A stretch of DNA of 64,000 nt from Chroococcidiopsis sp. CCMEE 29 (GCF_023558375.1 NZ_CP083761.1:3398501-3462500), one strand, 5' to 3'; shown: positions 17,707-26,213, counted from the first letter of the stretch. Numbers and translations: made by a program. Notes: generated from the sequence alone by a model not told the origin.

Positions 17707-17875
17707 TCATCCTGTTTATTGATCGATCTAGAACTGGCTCATGTGGGTTTGACCGAAACCGAAGCATAACAACAAGGTTATGCCATTTGTGCAGCGGAGC
17801 TGGATATGTTAACCATTTCCACAGCGGGAGCACTTGGTCGGATTAATCGAGTGATGAAGGCGATTGTCGCTTCAG
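17707..17875 (+). pseudogene. Relic of a pyridine nucleotide-disulfide oxidoreductase C terminus
   Basis: Reading + frames gives FILFIDRS, a +1 shift, then ELAHVGLTETEA, a stop (TAA), QQGYAICAAELDMLTIST and [12 protein letters not shown]. The pattern VGLTExEAxxxGY...MKAIV is the dimerisation domain of mercuric-reductase/dihydrolipoamide-dehydrogenase-like flavoproteins. About 50 residues remain with one frameshift and one stop. The surrounding 17641-17959 stretch holds no other gene. Confidence 0.65.
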
Positions 17876-17959
17876 TTCTATTTCCGAACACAAACACTTT
17901 ACAACTACTGTACAGCGCATTGGTGGTCTTTAGTATGGGACTACATAAGGAGCAAAATC

Positions 17960-18955
17960 ATGAAATACCGCAAACTTGGAACAACAGACGCGCAAGTCTC
18001 AGCACTAGGATTGGGCTGTATGGGAATGTCCGACTTCTATGGCGATCGCCATAGAGATGATGCTGAAAGTATCGCCACGATTCGAGCTGCGATCGACCTT
18101 GGCATTAACTTTCTCGACACAGGCGACTTTTACGGCATGGGTCACAATGAATTGCTGATTCGAGAAGCGATCAAAGGGGTTCCTCGTGACAAAATATTGA
18201 TTGCAGTGAAGTTTGGAGCGCTGCGCGATCACAAAGGTAACTTTAACGGTGAAGATAGCCGTCCGGTTGCTGTACAGAACTTTCTGGCTTATAGCCTACA
18301 GCGTTTGGGGGTGGACTACATTGATCTGTACTATCCCGCGAGAATTGATACAAATGTACCGATCGAGGAGACGGTTGGCGCGATCGCAGACCTGATTCAA
18401 GCCGGTAAAGTGCGCTATGCCGGGCTCTCAGAAGCAAGTGCTAAAACCCTGCGTCGAGCGGCTCAGGTGCATCCCATTGCCATGCTGCAAACGGAATACA
18501 GTTTATGGACGCGAGAGCCTGAAACCGATGTGTTGCCCGTGTGTCGAGAATTGGGAACAAGTTTAGTCGCCTACTCACCGTTGGGGCGAGGATTTTTAAC
18601 GGGAGCTTTTCAATCTCCCGATAACTTTCCACCGGAAGATTGGCGGCGACACAGTCCCCGCTTCCAAGGCGAGAACTTTTATCGCAACCTGGAACTGGTC
18701 GAAAAAATCAAGCAAATCGCCGCCCAGAAGCAGTGTACGCCTGCACAACTTGCACTCGCCTGGTTGTTGGCAAAAGGCGAGGACATCATTCCTATCCCTG
18801 GAACGAAACGTCAAGCCCGGTTGCATAAAAATGTAGGTGCAGTAGACATTGTCTTGACTGCTGATGAGCTTCAGCAAATTGAAGCAATCGCACCGATTGG
18901 CGCTGCTGCCGGTACTCGCTATCCTGAAGCATACATGCACTCCCTTAATCGTTAG
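17960..18955 (+). CDS. Aldo/keto reductase
   Basis: 331 aa from ATG 17960, chosen over the upstream in-frame start because AAGGAGC lies 8 bp before it and the relic at 16677 begins at the same codon. TIM-barrel AKR features: [29 protein letters not shown] (the catalytic Asp and Tyr), the catalytic Lys in [35 protein letters not shown] and a C-terminal NADPH site [14 protein letters not shown]. One exception: the usual catalytic His after the central strand (VDLYYQHRxD) is replaced, the sequence reading [11 protein letters not shown]. It should reduce aldehydes or ketones with NADPH; that substitution may alter activity. Last gene of the IS6-bounded module. Confidence 0.85.
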   Translation: MKYRKLGTTDAQVSALGLGCMGMSDFYGDRHRDDAESIATIRAAIDLGINFLDTGDFYGMGHNELLIREAIKGVPRDKILIAVKFGALRDHKGNFNGEDSRPVAVQNFLAYSLQRLGVDYIDLYYPARIDTNVPIEETVGAIADLIQAGKVRYAGLSEASAKTLRRAAQVHPIAMLQTEYSLWTREPETDVLPVCRELGTSLVAYSPLGRGFLTGAFQSPDNFPPEDWRRHSPRFQGENFYRNLELVEKIKQIAAQKQCTPAQLALAWLLAKGEDIIPIPGTKRQARLHKNVGAVDIVLTADELQQIEAIAPIGAAAGTRYPEAYMHSLNR

Positions 18956-18965
18956 TTTCATCGGT

Positions 18966-19051
18966 CTTATCGAGCAAGTTTTTGGGGTAGCTGCCTAAAT
19001 TGTTATTTTCCAAGAGGTTTTGTAACCTCAACAGATTTTTGCAACACAACC
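18966..19051 (+). repeat. IS6 right-end fragment, exact copy of 14557-14642
   Basis: The last 86 bp of the IS6 element (coding tail LIEQVFGVAA, stop, and terminal repeat ending TTTTTGCAACACAACC) recur here 11 bp after the aldo-keto reductase stop. Both copies point the same way, so the module 14643-18965 is bracketed by direct repeats. Confidence 0.9.
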
Positions 19052-19080
19052 AACAAACCTTTGTATAGAGGATCTGATTT

Positions 19081-19641
19081 ATGACAGCCGTACTATTGAA
19101 TCTGAGGCAACAGGTATTTAGCCGCCAAGACTTAATTCCCCTACAACCTGATAGCCTGTGGAGGATTGAGCGCGGGAAGGTTCGTACCGTAACCTGGACT
19201 GAAGCAGGTACTCTGATCACGCTGGGGTACTGGGGACCCGGGGATCTGATCGGTCAGCCCCTGTCTCGGATCAGCCCCTATCAGATCGAGTGCTTGACTT
19301 CTGTTGAAATTAGTCTTGTCCAGTTGTGTAACCTAGAGCTCGATGCTATTCTCTCACAGGCTCAGCAGACAGAAGAACTTCTGAAAATTGTGCGCCAGGA
19401 ACGGATCTACCTCCGCTTGCAGCAACTGTTGAACTGGTTAGCGGGGAAGTTTGGCTGTCCAGCAAACCAGGGTATCTTAATCGAGTTGCCCTTAACCCAC
19501 CAAGCGATCGCGGAAGCAATTGGGACCTCTCGTGTGACGGTCACGCGACTACTGGAGGCGTTCGTGCAGAAAGGACTGATTGTGCGTTTCCGGCGGCACA
19601 TCATTCTTCTACCTGACCGCTATAGCAAGGTAGCCGTATGA
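19081..19641 (+). CDS. Crp/Fnr family transcriptional regulator
   Basis: 186 aa. The N-terminal part is a shortened cyclic-nucleotide-binding-like beta-barrel (RIERGKVRTVTWTEAGTLIT, YWGPGDLIGQPLS) without the cAMP phosphate-binding Arg-Ser motif. The C terminus is a winged HTH, LTHQAIAEAIGTSRVTVTRL, with the Crp-type recognition helix. GAGG precedes the ATG. Its stop overlaps the start of the amino-acid permease (ATGA at 19638), so both are one translational unit and the regulator probably controls permease expression. The gene begins right after an IS6 end. Ligand unknown. Confidence 0.85.
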   Translation: MTAVLLNLRQQVFSRQDLIPLQPDSLWRIERGKVRTVTWTEAGTLITLGYWGPGDLIGQPLSRISPYQIECLTSVEISLVQLCNLELDAILSQAQQTEELLKIVRQERIYLRLQQLLNWLAGKFGCPANQGILIELPLTHQAIAEAIGTSRVTVTRLLEAFVQKGLIVRFRRHIILLPDRYSKVAV

Positions 19642-20948
19642 CAGCAAAAATCGGGATAGGAAGACCAACCCTAGGCGTTGTGGATGCTGTAGCACTAATT
19701 GTTGGCCTGGTGGTGGGGGCCGGGATCTTCGAGACGCCAGCCTTGGTGGCAGTCACTACCAGAAGTGAGGGCGTGGCGCTACTGATCTGGCTGTTGGGGG
19801 GTGGGGTATCCTTGGTCGGTGCCCTGTGCTATGGCGAATTGGCAACAGCCTATCCTCATCCGGGGGGCAACTACTACTACTTGCTGCGGGCCTTTGGCAA
19901 GGAGGTTGCCTTTTTGTTTGCTTGGGCTCGAATGACCGTCATTCAAACCGGCTCGATCGCGCTGTTGACGTTCGTGTTTGGGGACTACGTTTCGCGGTTG
20001 TTTCCCCTTGGAGATTATTCATCATCGGTTTATGCAGCAGCAGCGATCGTCCTATTGACTGGCTTGAACCTTGTTGGGATCCAGCAAGGCAAGTGGGTGC
20101 AAAACTTGCTTACCATCTCCAAAGTGCTTGGGTTTCTATTGGTGATTGTCGCTGGGCTGGCATTCACCCCAACGATACAAGCGAGACCTGCGACCAGTCC
20201 TGAGCCGGGAGCACTGGGGGCAGCAATGATTTTTGTGCTGTCGACCTACGGTGGCTGGAATGAAGCTGCCTATATCTCGGCGGAGTTGCGCTCAGTCGAA
20301 CAAAACATGGTGCGGGTGCTGTTCTGGAGCGTCGGCATCATTACGGGACTCTACTTGCTGATTAACCTAGCGTTTCTGCGGGGGCTGGGTCTGGCAGGAA
20401 CGGCAGAGTCGGGAGCAGTGGCTGCTGACTTGATGCAGCGAGCAGTGGGAGAGTCAGGGGCTGTGTTTATCAGCCTGCTGATTGCAGTTTCGGCTCTGGG
20501 GGCAGCTCACGCCACCATCATCACGGGGGCTCGGACTAACTACGCTCTGGGGCAAGACTTTTCCCTGTTTAGCTTTCTGGGCCGCTGGCAGGAGCGGGGC
20601 AACACGCCAACCCAGGCGCTGCTGGTGCAGGGAGGGATTACGCTAACTCTGGTGTTACTAGGCACGCTAACCCGTGGCGGATTTGAGGCGATGGTAGACT
20701 ACACCGCCCCGGCGTTCTGGTGCTTCTTCCTGCTGAGTGGGGTGTCACTATTTGTCTTGCGGCAGCGAGAACCACAAGTGACCCGTCCCTTTCAGGTTCC
20801 CCTCTATCCTCTAACCCCGCTGCTATTCTGTGCTATCTGCGCTTACATGCTGTGGTCTAGCTTGGCTTATACCGGTGTTGGAGCCCTAGCAGGCGTGGGG
20901 GTGTTGTTGCTCGGGGTGCCGCTGCTGATGCAAGCGCGGCGTCAATAG
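19638..20948 (+). CDS. APC family amino acid permease
   Basis: 436 aa with about 12 hydrophobic segments. The N-terminal VGLVVGAGIFETPALVAVTT is the G-[AG]-G-I-F substrate loop of APC transporters (TM1), and GALCYGELATAYPHPGGNYY is the TM2-3 region. An inner membrane amino acid or polyamine importer/exchanger; substrate unclear. ATGA overlap with the Crp-like regulator and a 29-bp gap to the lipoprotein methyltransferase indicate a three-gene operon. GC content is higher than in the 3-7 kb cluster. Confidence 0.85.
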   Translation: MTAKIGIGRPTLGVVDAVALIVGLVVGAGIFETPALVAVTTRSEGVALLIWLLGGGVSLVGALCYGELATAYPHPGGNYYYLLRAFGKEVAFLFAWARMTVIQTGSIALLTFVFGDYVSRLFPLGDYSSSVYAAAAIVLLTGLNLVGIQQGKWVQNLLTISKVLGFLLVIVAGLAFTPTIQARPATSPEPGALGAAMIFVLSTYGGWNEAAYISAELRSVEQNMVRVLFWSVGIITGLYLLINLAFLRGLGLAGTAESGAVAADLMQRAVGESGAVFISLLIAVSALGAAHATIITGARTNYALGQDFSLFSFLGRWQERGNTPTQALLVQGGITLTLVLLGTLTRGGFEAMVDYTAPAFWCFFLLSGVSLFVLRQREPQVTRPFQVPLYPLTPLLFCAICAYMLWSSLAYTGVGALAGVGVLLLGVPLLMQARRQ

Positions 20949-20977
20949 TTTACAAAGTACGACTCAAGGAGAAAACA

Positions 20978-21619
20978 ATGATTCAACTTCGACGAATCCT
21001 AGGAGCCCTGGCAGTCAGCTTAAGTGTAGCCAGCGGGATTGCTGGATGTACCTCTCAAGCTGAGACCACTACTTCAGCGACACAAGTTGAGACGGCAGAA
21101 CAAACCCCTCAACTGGAAACTGGTCAAGTTCCACTGGGTGAACCTGATGTGGTCTACGTGCCAACCTCTGAGGAAACAGTCGAGCAAATGCTGGCTCTGG
21201 CAAAGGTAAGCAAGAACGATGTGCTCTACGACCTCGGCAGTGGGGATGGGCGAATTCCAATCACCGCCGCCCAAAAGTTTGGTACCCGGGGTGTGGGGAT
21301 TGATATTAACCCTGAGCGTATCCAAGAAGCCAACGCCAATGCTCAAAAAGCAGGTGTGACTGACCTGGTTCAGTTTCGCAACGAAGACCTGTTCCAGGCT
21401 GACTTCAGTGAAGCAACGGTCGTGACGCTTTACCTGCTGCCGGAACTCAACGTGAAGTTGAGGCCGGAGCTATTTCGTCAGCTCAAGCCCGGCACTCGCA
21501 TTGTCTCTCACGACTTTGATATGGGGGAGTGGAAGCCGGAGCGGGTGGTACAGACGGCGGATGGCTCCACAGTTTACTTATGGACTATCCCTGAGGAGGT
21601 ACCAGCCAACTTACGGTAG
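20978..21619 (+). CDS. SAM-dependent methyltransferase with lipoprotein signal
   Basis: 213 aa. Residues 1-26 form a signal peptide ending in a lipobox (GIAGC, Cys near residue 24), followed by a Thr/Gln/Glu-rich linker. From about residue 55: VVYVPTSEETVEQMLALAKV, then motif I VLYDLGSGDGRIPITAA and GVGIDINPERIQEA, a class I Rossmann methyltransferase. AGGAGA lies before the ATG. If the signal is real the enzyme is on the outer face of the inner membrane or in the periplasm, where SAM is not expected. Members of this family with signal peptides exist in other cyanobacteria as far as I recall, so the sequence may not be an error. Third gene of the Crp-permease operon. Confidence 0.8.
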   Translation: MIQLRRILGALAVSLSVASGIAGCTSQAETTTSATQVETAEQTPQLETGQVPLGEPDVVYVPTSEETVEQMLALAKVSKNDVLYDLGSGDGRIPITAAQKFGTRGVGIDINPERIQEANANAQKAGVTDLVQFRNEDLFQADFSEATVVTLYLLPELNVKLRPELFRQLKPGTRIVSHDFDMGEWKPERVVQTADGSTVYLWTIPEEVPANLR

Positions 21620-21690
21620 CAATCGCAAAGCAGCTTTGGACAAGAAAGTGGAGCACTCCAAGCGTTCTTTCTGATGGTGCCAGTTTCTTA

Positions 21691-21790
21691 GGTAGTGTTG
21701 CAAAAAACTTGAGAAACGCTATCGGTAGTATTGAAATATAAGTACTACAACTCCACTAATAGTGTCTGAGAAAATTTTTGCAACACTACC
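21691..21790. mobile_element. MITE copy 1 (100 bp)
   Basis: Ends are GGTAGTGTTGCAAAAA and its complement; the interior is near-palindromic (GAGAAACGCTAT... AGTGTCTGAGAAAA). A second copy, inverted and about equally long, lies at 26619-26717. No ORF. The ends resemble those of IS6 elements in this window (GGTTGTGTTGCAAAAA) and of IS26 (GGCACTGTTGCAAA), so an IS6 transposase may mobilise it. Confidence 0.8.
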
Positions 21791-21808
21791 CAATTTCTCA
21801 CAACTTTT

Positions 21809-22741
21809 TTACAAAGCCCCATTAGGGGAAGCCGGATTCCGTCCATGGCTATATTGACGTGGCGAACAGCCCATGACTCGCTTGAAAGCTGTGCTGAACG
21901 CGCTTTCGGATTCGTAGCCGAGCGACAGAGCAATCTCGAAAATGGAATCGCTCGAATTGGTCAGCCTGTCCCCAGCCAGCAGCATTCGCCAGCGCGTCAG
22001 GTATTCCATCGGTGTCGCCCCAACCGTCGCTTTGAATTTCAGGGCAAAGGTCGATCGCGACATGCAAGCACGCTCCGCCAGCTCCTGTAATGTCCAGCGA
22101 TGCGCTGGCTCCTCGTGCATCGCGCTGATCGCCGCTCCTATCTGTTGATCTGCTAAGGCGAAGAGCCACCCCACGCCACCGCTCAGCCCTTCCGCTAGAT
22201 GCAGCCGCAGCGCCTGAACCAGCATCATGTGAGCGAGATGTTGTGCAACCAGAAGGCCGCCTGGCTGCCGCTCGCGCAACTCCTGCATCATCCGCTCCAG
22301 AGACCAGCGCAGTGCTGCCTGATCCGATTCTTTTCGGATGTGCACAATCGGCGGCAGCACCCCCAACAGGATGCCCGCATGATCACCAGCAAGGGCAAAG
22401 CGACTCCCGACAAGTAAGAAATCCCCGCCGCCATTGCACAAGACCACACCACCCTCCCGCGCAGCCGAAAAAATCGTGTCGGCATCGATCGGCGTCAAAG
22501 TCATGTCGCTTGCCAGACGGAAAGACCGTCCACTCGGCAGCAGGAAGCAGTCTCCCGCCTTGAGGCACACCGCGTTGGGAACGCCCTCCACGGATAGCCA
22601 GCCCTCGCCAGAAACCACCGCGTTGAATTTGATGCCTTCGTGCTGGGGGAACTGAATTGACCAGTCTCCACCCGCATCCAGGCTGGCGGACACATAACTG
22701 CGCGGTTTCAGCAGCGACAGCACATCTGAGAGGGGATCCAT
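21809..22741 (-). CDS. AraC family transcriptional regulator (cupin sensor)
   Basis: 310 aa. N-terminal cupin domain (WSIQFPQHEGIKFNAVVSGE, AGDCFLLPSGRSFRLAS) as in the AraC regulators that pair with oxidoreductases; C-terminal double HTH (ELAERACMSRSTFALKFKAT, EIALSLGYESESAFSTAFKR). It is divergent from the NAD-dependent reductase at 22874 across a 132-bp intergenic region, the classic layout for a regulator and its target. Base composition is markedly GC-rich compared with the window's host-like genes, indicating transfer from a high-GC donor. Confidence 0.85.
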   Translation of the reverse strand: MDPLSDVLSLLKPRSYVSASLDAGGDWSIQFPQHEGIKFNAVVSGEGWLSVEGVPNAVCLKAGDCFLLPSGRSFRLASDMTLTPIDADTIFSAAREGGVVLCNGGGDFLLVGSRFALAGDHAGILLGVLPPIVHIRKESDQAALRWSLERMMQELRERQPGGLLVAQHLAHMMLVQALRLHLAEGLSGGVGWLFALADQQIGAAISAMHEEPAHRWTLQELAERACMSRSTFALKFKATVGATPMEYLTRWRMLLAGDRLTNSSDSIFEIALSLGYESESAFSTAFKRVMGCSPRQYSHGRNPASPNGAL

Positions 22742-22873
22742 AAGTCATCTCGGACGATCGCGAAGATAATATGGACTTTACAGCATAGCTCGTATTTTCT
22801 CAATCCCCTATCTTGAGCTTAAAGGGACTGCGAATGCGGTCATGTCATGCAGTGAAATCAAGGAGAAGTCTTG

Positions 22874-23770
22874 ATGCGTGTCTTTGTTACTGGTGCGACA
22901 GGCTTTATCGGTTCTGCCATTGTTCAGGAGCTAATTAGTGCGGGTCATCAGGTAGTCGGACTGGCGCGTAGCGATGCTGCCGCCGATGCGTTGACGAGGT
23001 TAGGAATTGAGGCGCATCGGGGGGCGCTCGACGATCTCGACAGCCTCAAGCGGGGCGCAGCCGCGTCGGATGGCGTGATCCATACGGCCTTCATTCACGA
23101 TTTTTCTAATTATGCAGCGAACGGCGAGACAGACCGGCTCGCGGTGGAGGCGCTCGGCGCTGCGCTCGCGGGATCTGGTCGACCCCTGGTGATCACCTCC
23201 GGCACCGCCGTTCTCCCGTCGGGTCGCTTGGGCACCGAAGATGAAGAGGCCGACCCCAATTCCACCTCGGCACCCCGCGTTGCTTCGGAAAAGGTGGTGC
23301 TGTCGATGGCATCACAGGGGGTGCGCGCATCGGTGGTGCGCCTCCCACCGTCGGTTCACGGCGATGGAGATCGCGCCTTCGTTCCAGCTCTCATCGCCAT
23401 TGCGCGTGAAAAGGGCGTTTCGGCGTATGTGGGTGACGGGCTCAACCGCTGGCCCGCAGTGCACCGGCTCGATGCTGCACATCTCTTCAGGCTGGCGTTT
23501 GAGAAGGGTTCCGCAGGAGCCAGGTTTCACGGGGTCGCCGACGAAGGCGTACCGGTCAAACAGATCGCCGAGGTCATCGGCCGACGCCTGAACGTGCCGA
23601 TCGTCGCCAAGTCCCCTGAGGAGGCAGCCGACCATTTTGGCTGGCTCGGGCATTTCCTTAGTGTCGACTGCCCGGCTTCAAGTGCTCTGACGCAGGAACG
23701 ACTGGGATGGATTCCAAGACAGCCCGCGCTCATTGCCGATCTTGATCGGGCGAGCTATTTCGAGACCTAA
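22874..23770 (+). CDS. NAD-dependent epimerase/dehydratase family reductase
   Basis: 298 aa from ATG 22874 (a TTG just upstream is possible but AGGAG spacing favours the ATG). MRVFVTGATGFIGSAIVQEL gives the extended-SDR cofactor motif. The Ser-Gly pair in VITSGTAVLPSGRLG takes the catalytic position, and the usual YxxxK is not evident; S-E-K in RVASEKVVLSM stands where it should be. This is the pattern of the atypical 'SDR family oxidoreductase' proteins that follow AraC regulators in proteobacteria. Strong GC bias in third codon positions shared with 21809 and 23841. Likely target of the divergent AraC regulator. Confidence 0.8.
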   Translation: MRVFVTGATGFIGSAIVQELISAGHQVVGLARSDAAADALTRLGIEAHRGALDDLDSLKRGAAASDGVIHTAFIHDFSNYAANGETDRLAVEALGAALAGSGRPLVITSGTAVLPSGRLGTEDEEADPNSTSAPRVASEKVVLSMASQGVRASVVRLPPSVHGDGDRAFVPALIAIAREKGVSAYVGDGLNRWPAVHRLDAAHLFRLAFEKGSAGARFHGVADEGVPVKQIAEVIGRRLNVPIVAKSPEEAADHFGWLGHFLSVDCPASSALTQERLGWIPRQPALIADLDRASYFET

Positions 23771-23840
23771 GCAGACCGCTTGATGAATCCATTGCAAGAG
23801 AAACAAAAAAAATGCAGATCAAAGCGCAAGGAAAATCAGC

Positions 23841-24299
23841 ATGAATGAACGATCAATCTACCTGATCGCGGCACTGGCAGGCGGAGCAGCGGTTCCGATT
23901 CAAGTTGCCGTCAACACGCTGCTGGGGCGATATGTCGGTCAACCCATGCAGGTAACATTGATCTCGTACGTGGCAGGGGCACTCACCTCACTGGCAATTT
24001 GCGCTGTCCTGCGCTTTCCGCTTCCAGCTGCGACTGCACTGACTCAAACCTCCTGGTGGATGTGGCTCGGCGGTTGTTTGGGCGTGTTGTATGTCTCGTC
24101 AAGCATTTTCGCGACACCCAGGATCGGAGCCGCACTCATGCTAGCGCTGGCGATCGCAGGCCAGATGGTTACCGCGCTATTTCTAGACCACTTTGGCGCG
24201 ATCGGTCTGGTCAAGTACCCAGCTAGCCCTGTCCGAATCGCCGGAGCCGTTCTGGTGGTCTTAGGCGTTTCACTGGTCTCCTATGCGACGCGGCGTTAA
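23841..24299 (+). CDS. DMT-type small membrane transporter (YdcZ/DUF606 family)
   Basis: 152 aa, five hydrophobic segments. AALAGGAAVPIQVAVNTLLG opens the protein, WWMWLGGCLGVLYVSSSIFA is central, and GAVLVVLGVSLVSYATRR closes it; this is the small YdcZ-type branch of the drug/metabolite transporters, usually working as dimers. It follows the NAD-dependent reductase by 70 bp on the same strand and completes a GC-rich AraC-reductase-transporter unit. Substrate unknown. Confidence 0.8.
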   Translation: MNERSIYLIAALAGGAAVPIQVAVNTLLGRYVGQPMQVTLISYVAGALTSLAICAVLRFPLPAATALTQTSWWMWLGGCLGVLYVSSSIFATPRIGAALMLALAIAGQMVTALFLDHFGAIGLVKYPASPVRIAGAVLVVLGVSLVSYATRR

Positions 24300-24334
24300 A
24301 GGAGTTGTGGCTTGTTAAGTTCAACTGTTGATCC

Positions 24335-24475
24335 TCAATCTTCCGCTCCCACATCGCTCTCGGCTCCAGCTGTACTCACGTTCATTTCAGCTTGTTTGTG
24401 CTGCAAATATTGTTCGAGCATCGCAACGGTGGCTTGCCTCAACGCTTGCCAATCCTCCTCGGTTAAGCTTTGCAT
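24335..24475 (-). CDS. Possible small protein, 46 aa
   Basis: Minus-strand ATG at 24475, reading MQSLTEEDWQALRQATVAML and ending VGAED. GGAGG lies about 12 bases upstream on that strand. It is a single amphipathic helix plus an acidic tail. It abuts the IS6 fragment at 24540 and could be a leftover of a larger gene. Weakly supported. Confidence 0.3.
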   Translation of the reverse strand: MQSLTEEDWQALRQATVAMLEQYLQHKQAEMNVSTAGAESDVGAED

Positions 24476-24539
24476 CAGGATGCGCCTACCTCCATGCAGG
24501 CTTGATGCGCTGCTGCCACCGCTGTATCAGCAGCACTGG

Positions 24540-24823
24540 GGTTGTGTTGCAAAAATTGATGGTAGTCTGGTAGAGGTGGTATTTGTACTTACTGCCGCTC
24601 AACCCACCCCGTCTATGAATTCTAAGCAACCCTTCAAGTGGCAACACTTTCAATCCGACATCATCCTGCTGTGTGTCAGGTGGTATTTGCGACATCCCCT
24701 CAATTACCGCAACTTGGAAGAAACGATGCTGGAACGGGGCTTGACGGTAGACCATACACCGGTATATCGGTGGGTTCAGGCTTATGCACCCGAATTAGAT
24801 AAACGCTGCCGACCACACTTGAG
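24540..24823 (+). pseudogene. IS6-family left end and transposase N terminus
   Basis: Left end GGTTGTGTTGCAAAAATTG at 24540. Transposase ATG at 24615: MNSKQPFKWQHFQSDIILLC, YLRHPLNYRNLEETMLERGL, ending in DKRCRPHLR, where another IS6 end begins. About 70 of 230 residues are present; catalytic residues are lost. Confidence 0.8.
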
Positions 24824-24940
24824 GGTTGTGTCGCAAAAAGTTGTTAAGGACAGAAAACTTTTTGAAAAGGGAATTATTCGCGCAGCCACTCCAAAAATTT
24901 CAGCGATGAATTTGGTTGTGTTGCAAAAATTTTTGGAGGA
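24824..24940 (-). mobile_element. Stacked IS6 ends
   Basis: GGTTGTGTCGCAAAAA at 24824 opens a right-end fragment in minus orientation; on the minus strand it carries the transposase tail FIAEIFGVAA, truncated at 24913. A further end, GGTTGTGTTGCAAAAA, starts at 24914 and runs into unassigned sequence. Three ends within 400 bp show repeated insertion at or next to an existing IS6 terminus. Confidence 0.7.
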
Positions 24941-25030
24941 CAGATTTTTTCTATTACTTAGCTTTCGCTACCATTAATTTTGCTTAACTACTTACCCACT
25001 GTAATCTATCAATTAATAGGCTTTCATCTC

Positions 25031-25072
25031 AAATGCAAGACCTTAGCTTAAAAAATGCAAGACCTTAGCTTA
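25031..25072 (+). repeat. Tandem 20-bp repeat before the Kelch gene
   Basis: AAATGCAAGACCTTAGCTTA occurs at 25031-25050 and again at 25053-25072, 28 bp before the start codon chosen for the Kelch protein. Could be two regulator sites or a duplication scar. Confidence 0.6.
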
Positions 25073-25100
25073 AAGATGTTTGAGTCATGGAGTATGTATT

Positions 25101-26177
25101 ATGCTGCCTAGATATCTGCTTACCCTGTCGATCCCAATCTTTTCGGTCATTGCGCTATGGTCGCCCCTACTAAGTCAAACACAAAGCCAGATGCCGTATT
25201 GGACAAAAGCTACACCCGCAACGGTAGCTCGGCAAGAGCTTTATCCAGAAGTTTTGAACGGAAAAATTTATGTGGTCGGTGGTATACTCAACCCAGCCAC
25301 CAAGTTCTCAGCTCATTTCGAGTCTTACGATCCTGTCAAGGACACATGGACAGTATTGAGACCGCTCCCTGAAGCACGCCATCACATTGCGCTGTCGGCA
25401 GTCAATGGTTTGCTCTACGGTGTTGGCGGTTTCACAGGTGGGTTTCCAGACTGGCGCGCACAGCCGACAATGTTCATCTACAATCCTGTCTCTAATACTT
25501 GGACTAGAGGGACTGACTTGCCAGTGGCGCGCGCCGAGGGCATATCCGCAGTAGTTGATAATAAAATCTACTTGATTGGTGGACGCGTTCGAGCCACTGA
25601 AAACGCTCGGATTTTCAATGACCATATCGACAGTGTAAGAAACGAAGTATTCGATCCGACGACTAGGCGTTGGTCAGTCCTTGCCAATGCACCGACACCG
25701 CGAAATAGTGCAGCGTCGGCTGTAATTGATGGTAAAATTTACGTGGTTGGTGGTCGCAAGTTTATCAAGAATGCTGATGCTGGTGCCCCAATAAGGCAGG
25801 TCAACGTGCCAAATCTTGAGGTCTACGATCCAAAACTCAATCGTTGGGAAACGCGATCGCCGATGCCTCAAGCACAAGGGGGACTGGCTGCAACTTCTCT
25901 GAACGGCAAGCTTTATGTTTTTGGCGGCGAACAGTGGGTTCCAGAGCAAAAAGTTTTCGCTGAAAGTTGGGTATACGACCCGAGAACCGACGTTTGGGAA
26001 GCATTGCCGCCCTTGCCAACCCCACGACATGGATTAGGGGCATCGGCTGTTGGCAACCGAATTTTTGTTTTTGGTGGCGCAACCAAAACAGGCGGAAATG
26101 CAGCTACATCGCTCCACGAAGTGCTGGTATTACCTACCCAGAGTGGGTATTATCAACTTAACCGCAATGTAGAATAA
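25101..26177 (+). CDS. Secreted Kelch-repeat beta-propeller protein
   Basis: 358 aa from ATG 25101 (the longer TTG start adds seven residues and is less likely). Residues 5-30 are a Sec signal peptide (YLLTLSIPIFSVIALWSPLL). The rest holds about six Kelch blades, each with the double-glycine strand: IYVVGGILNP, LYGVGGFTGG, IYLIGGRVRA, IYVVGGRKFI, LYVFGGEQWV, IFVFGGATKT, with W in the following strand (DTWTVL, NTWTRG, RRWSVL, NRWETR, DVWEAL). Probably a periplasmic or extracellular binding or oxidase-like propeller; no catalytic residues identified. Flanked by IS6 pieces on both sides and thus cargo of the mosaic region. Confidence 0.85.
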   Translation: MLPRYLLTLSIPIFSVIALWSPLLSQTQSQMPYWTKATPATVARQELYPEVLNGKIYVVGGILNPATKFSAHFESYDPVKDTWTVLRPLPEARHHIALSAVNGLLYGVGGFTGGFPDWRAQPTMFIYNPVSNTWTRGTDLPVARAEGISAVVDNKIYLIGGRVRATENARIFNDHIDSVRNEVFDPTTRRWSVLANAPTPRNSAASAVIDGKIYVVGGRKFIKNADAGAPIRQVNVPNLEVYDPKLNRWETRSPMPQAQGGLAATSLNGKLYVFGGEQWVPEQKVFAESWVYDPRTDVWEALPPLPTPRHGLGASAVGNRIFVFGGATKTGGNAATSLHEVLVLPTQSGYYQLNRNVE

Positions 26178-26213
26178 TCGTACTGGTTCCACTCGGTTCG
26201 TGACTGCTTTTCC

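Noticed and set aside
22199-22748. Several open frames on both strands within the AraC gene
   Set aside because: High GC content keeps all frames open; only the minus frame 21809-22741 shows domain motifs.
24312-24977. 221-aa plus-strand ORF as one gene
   Set aside because: Only residues from about 102 to 170 are IS6 transposase; the rest reads through a spacer and two further IS6 ends.
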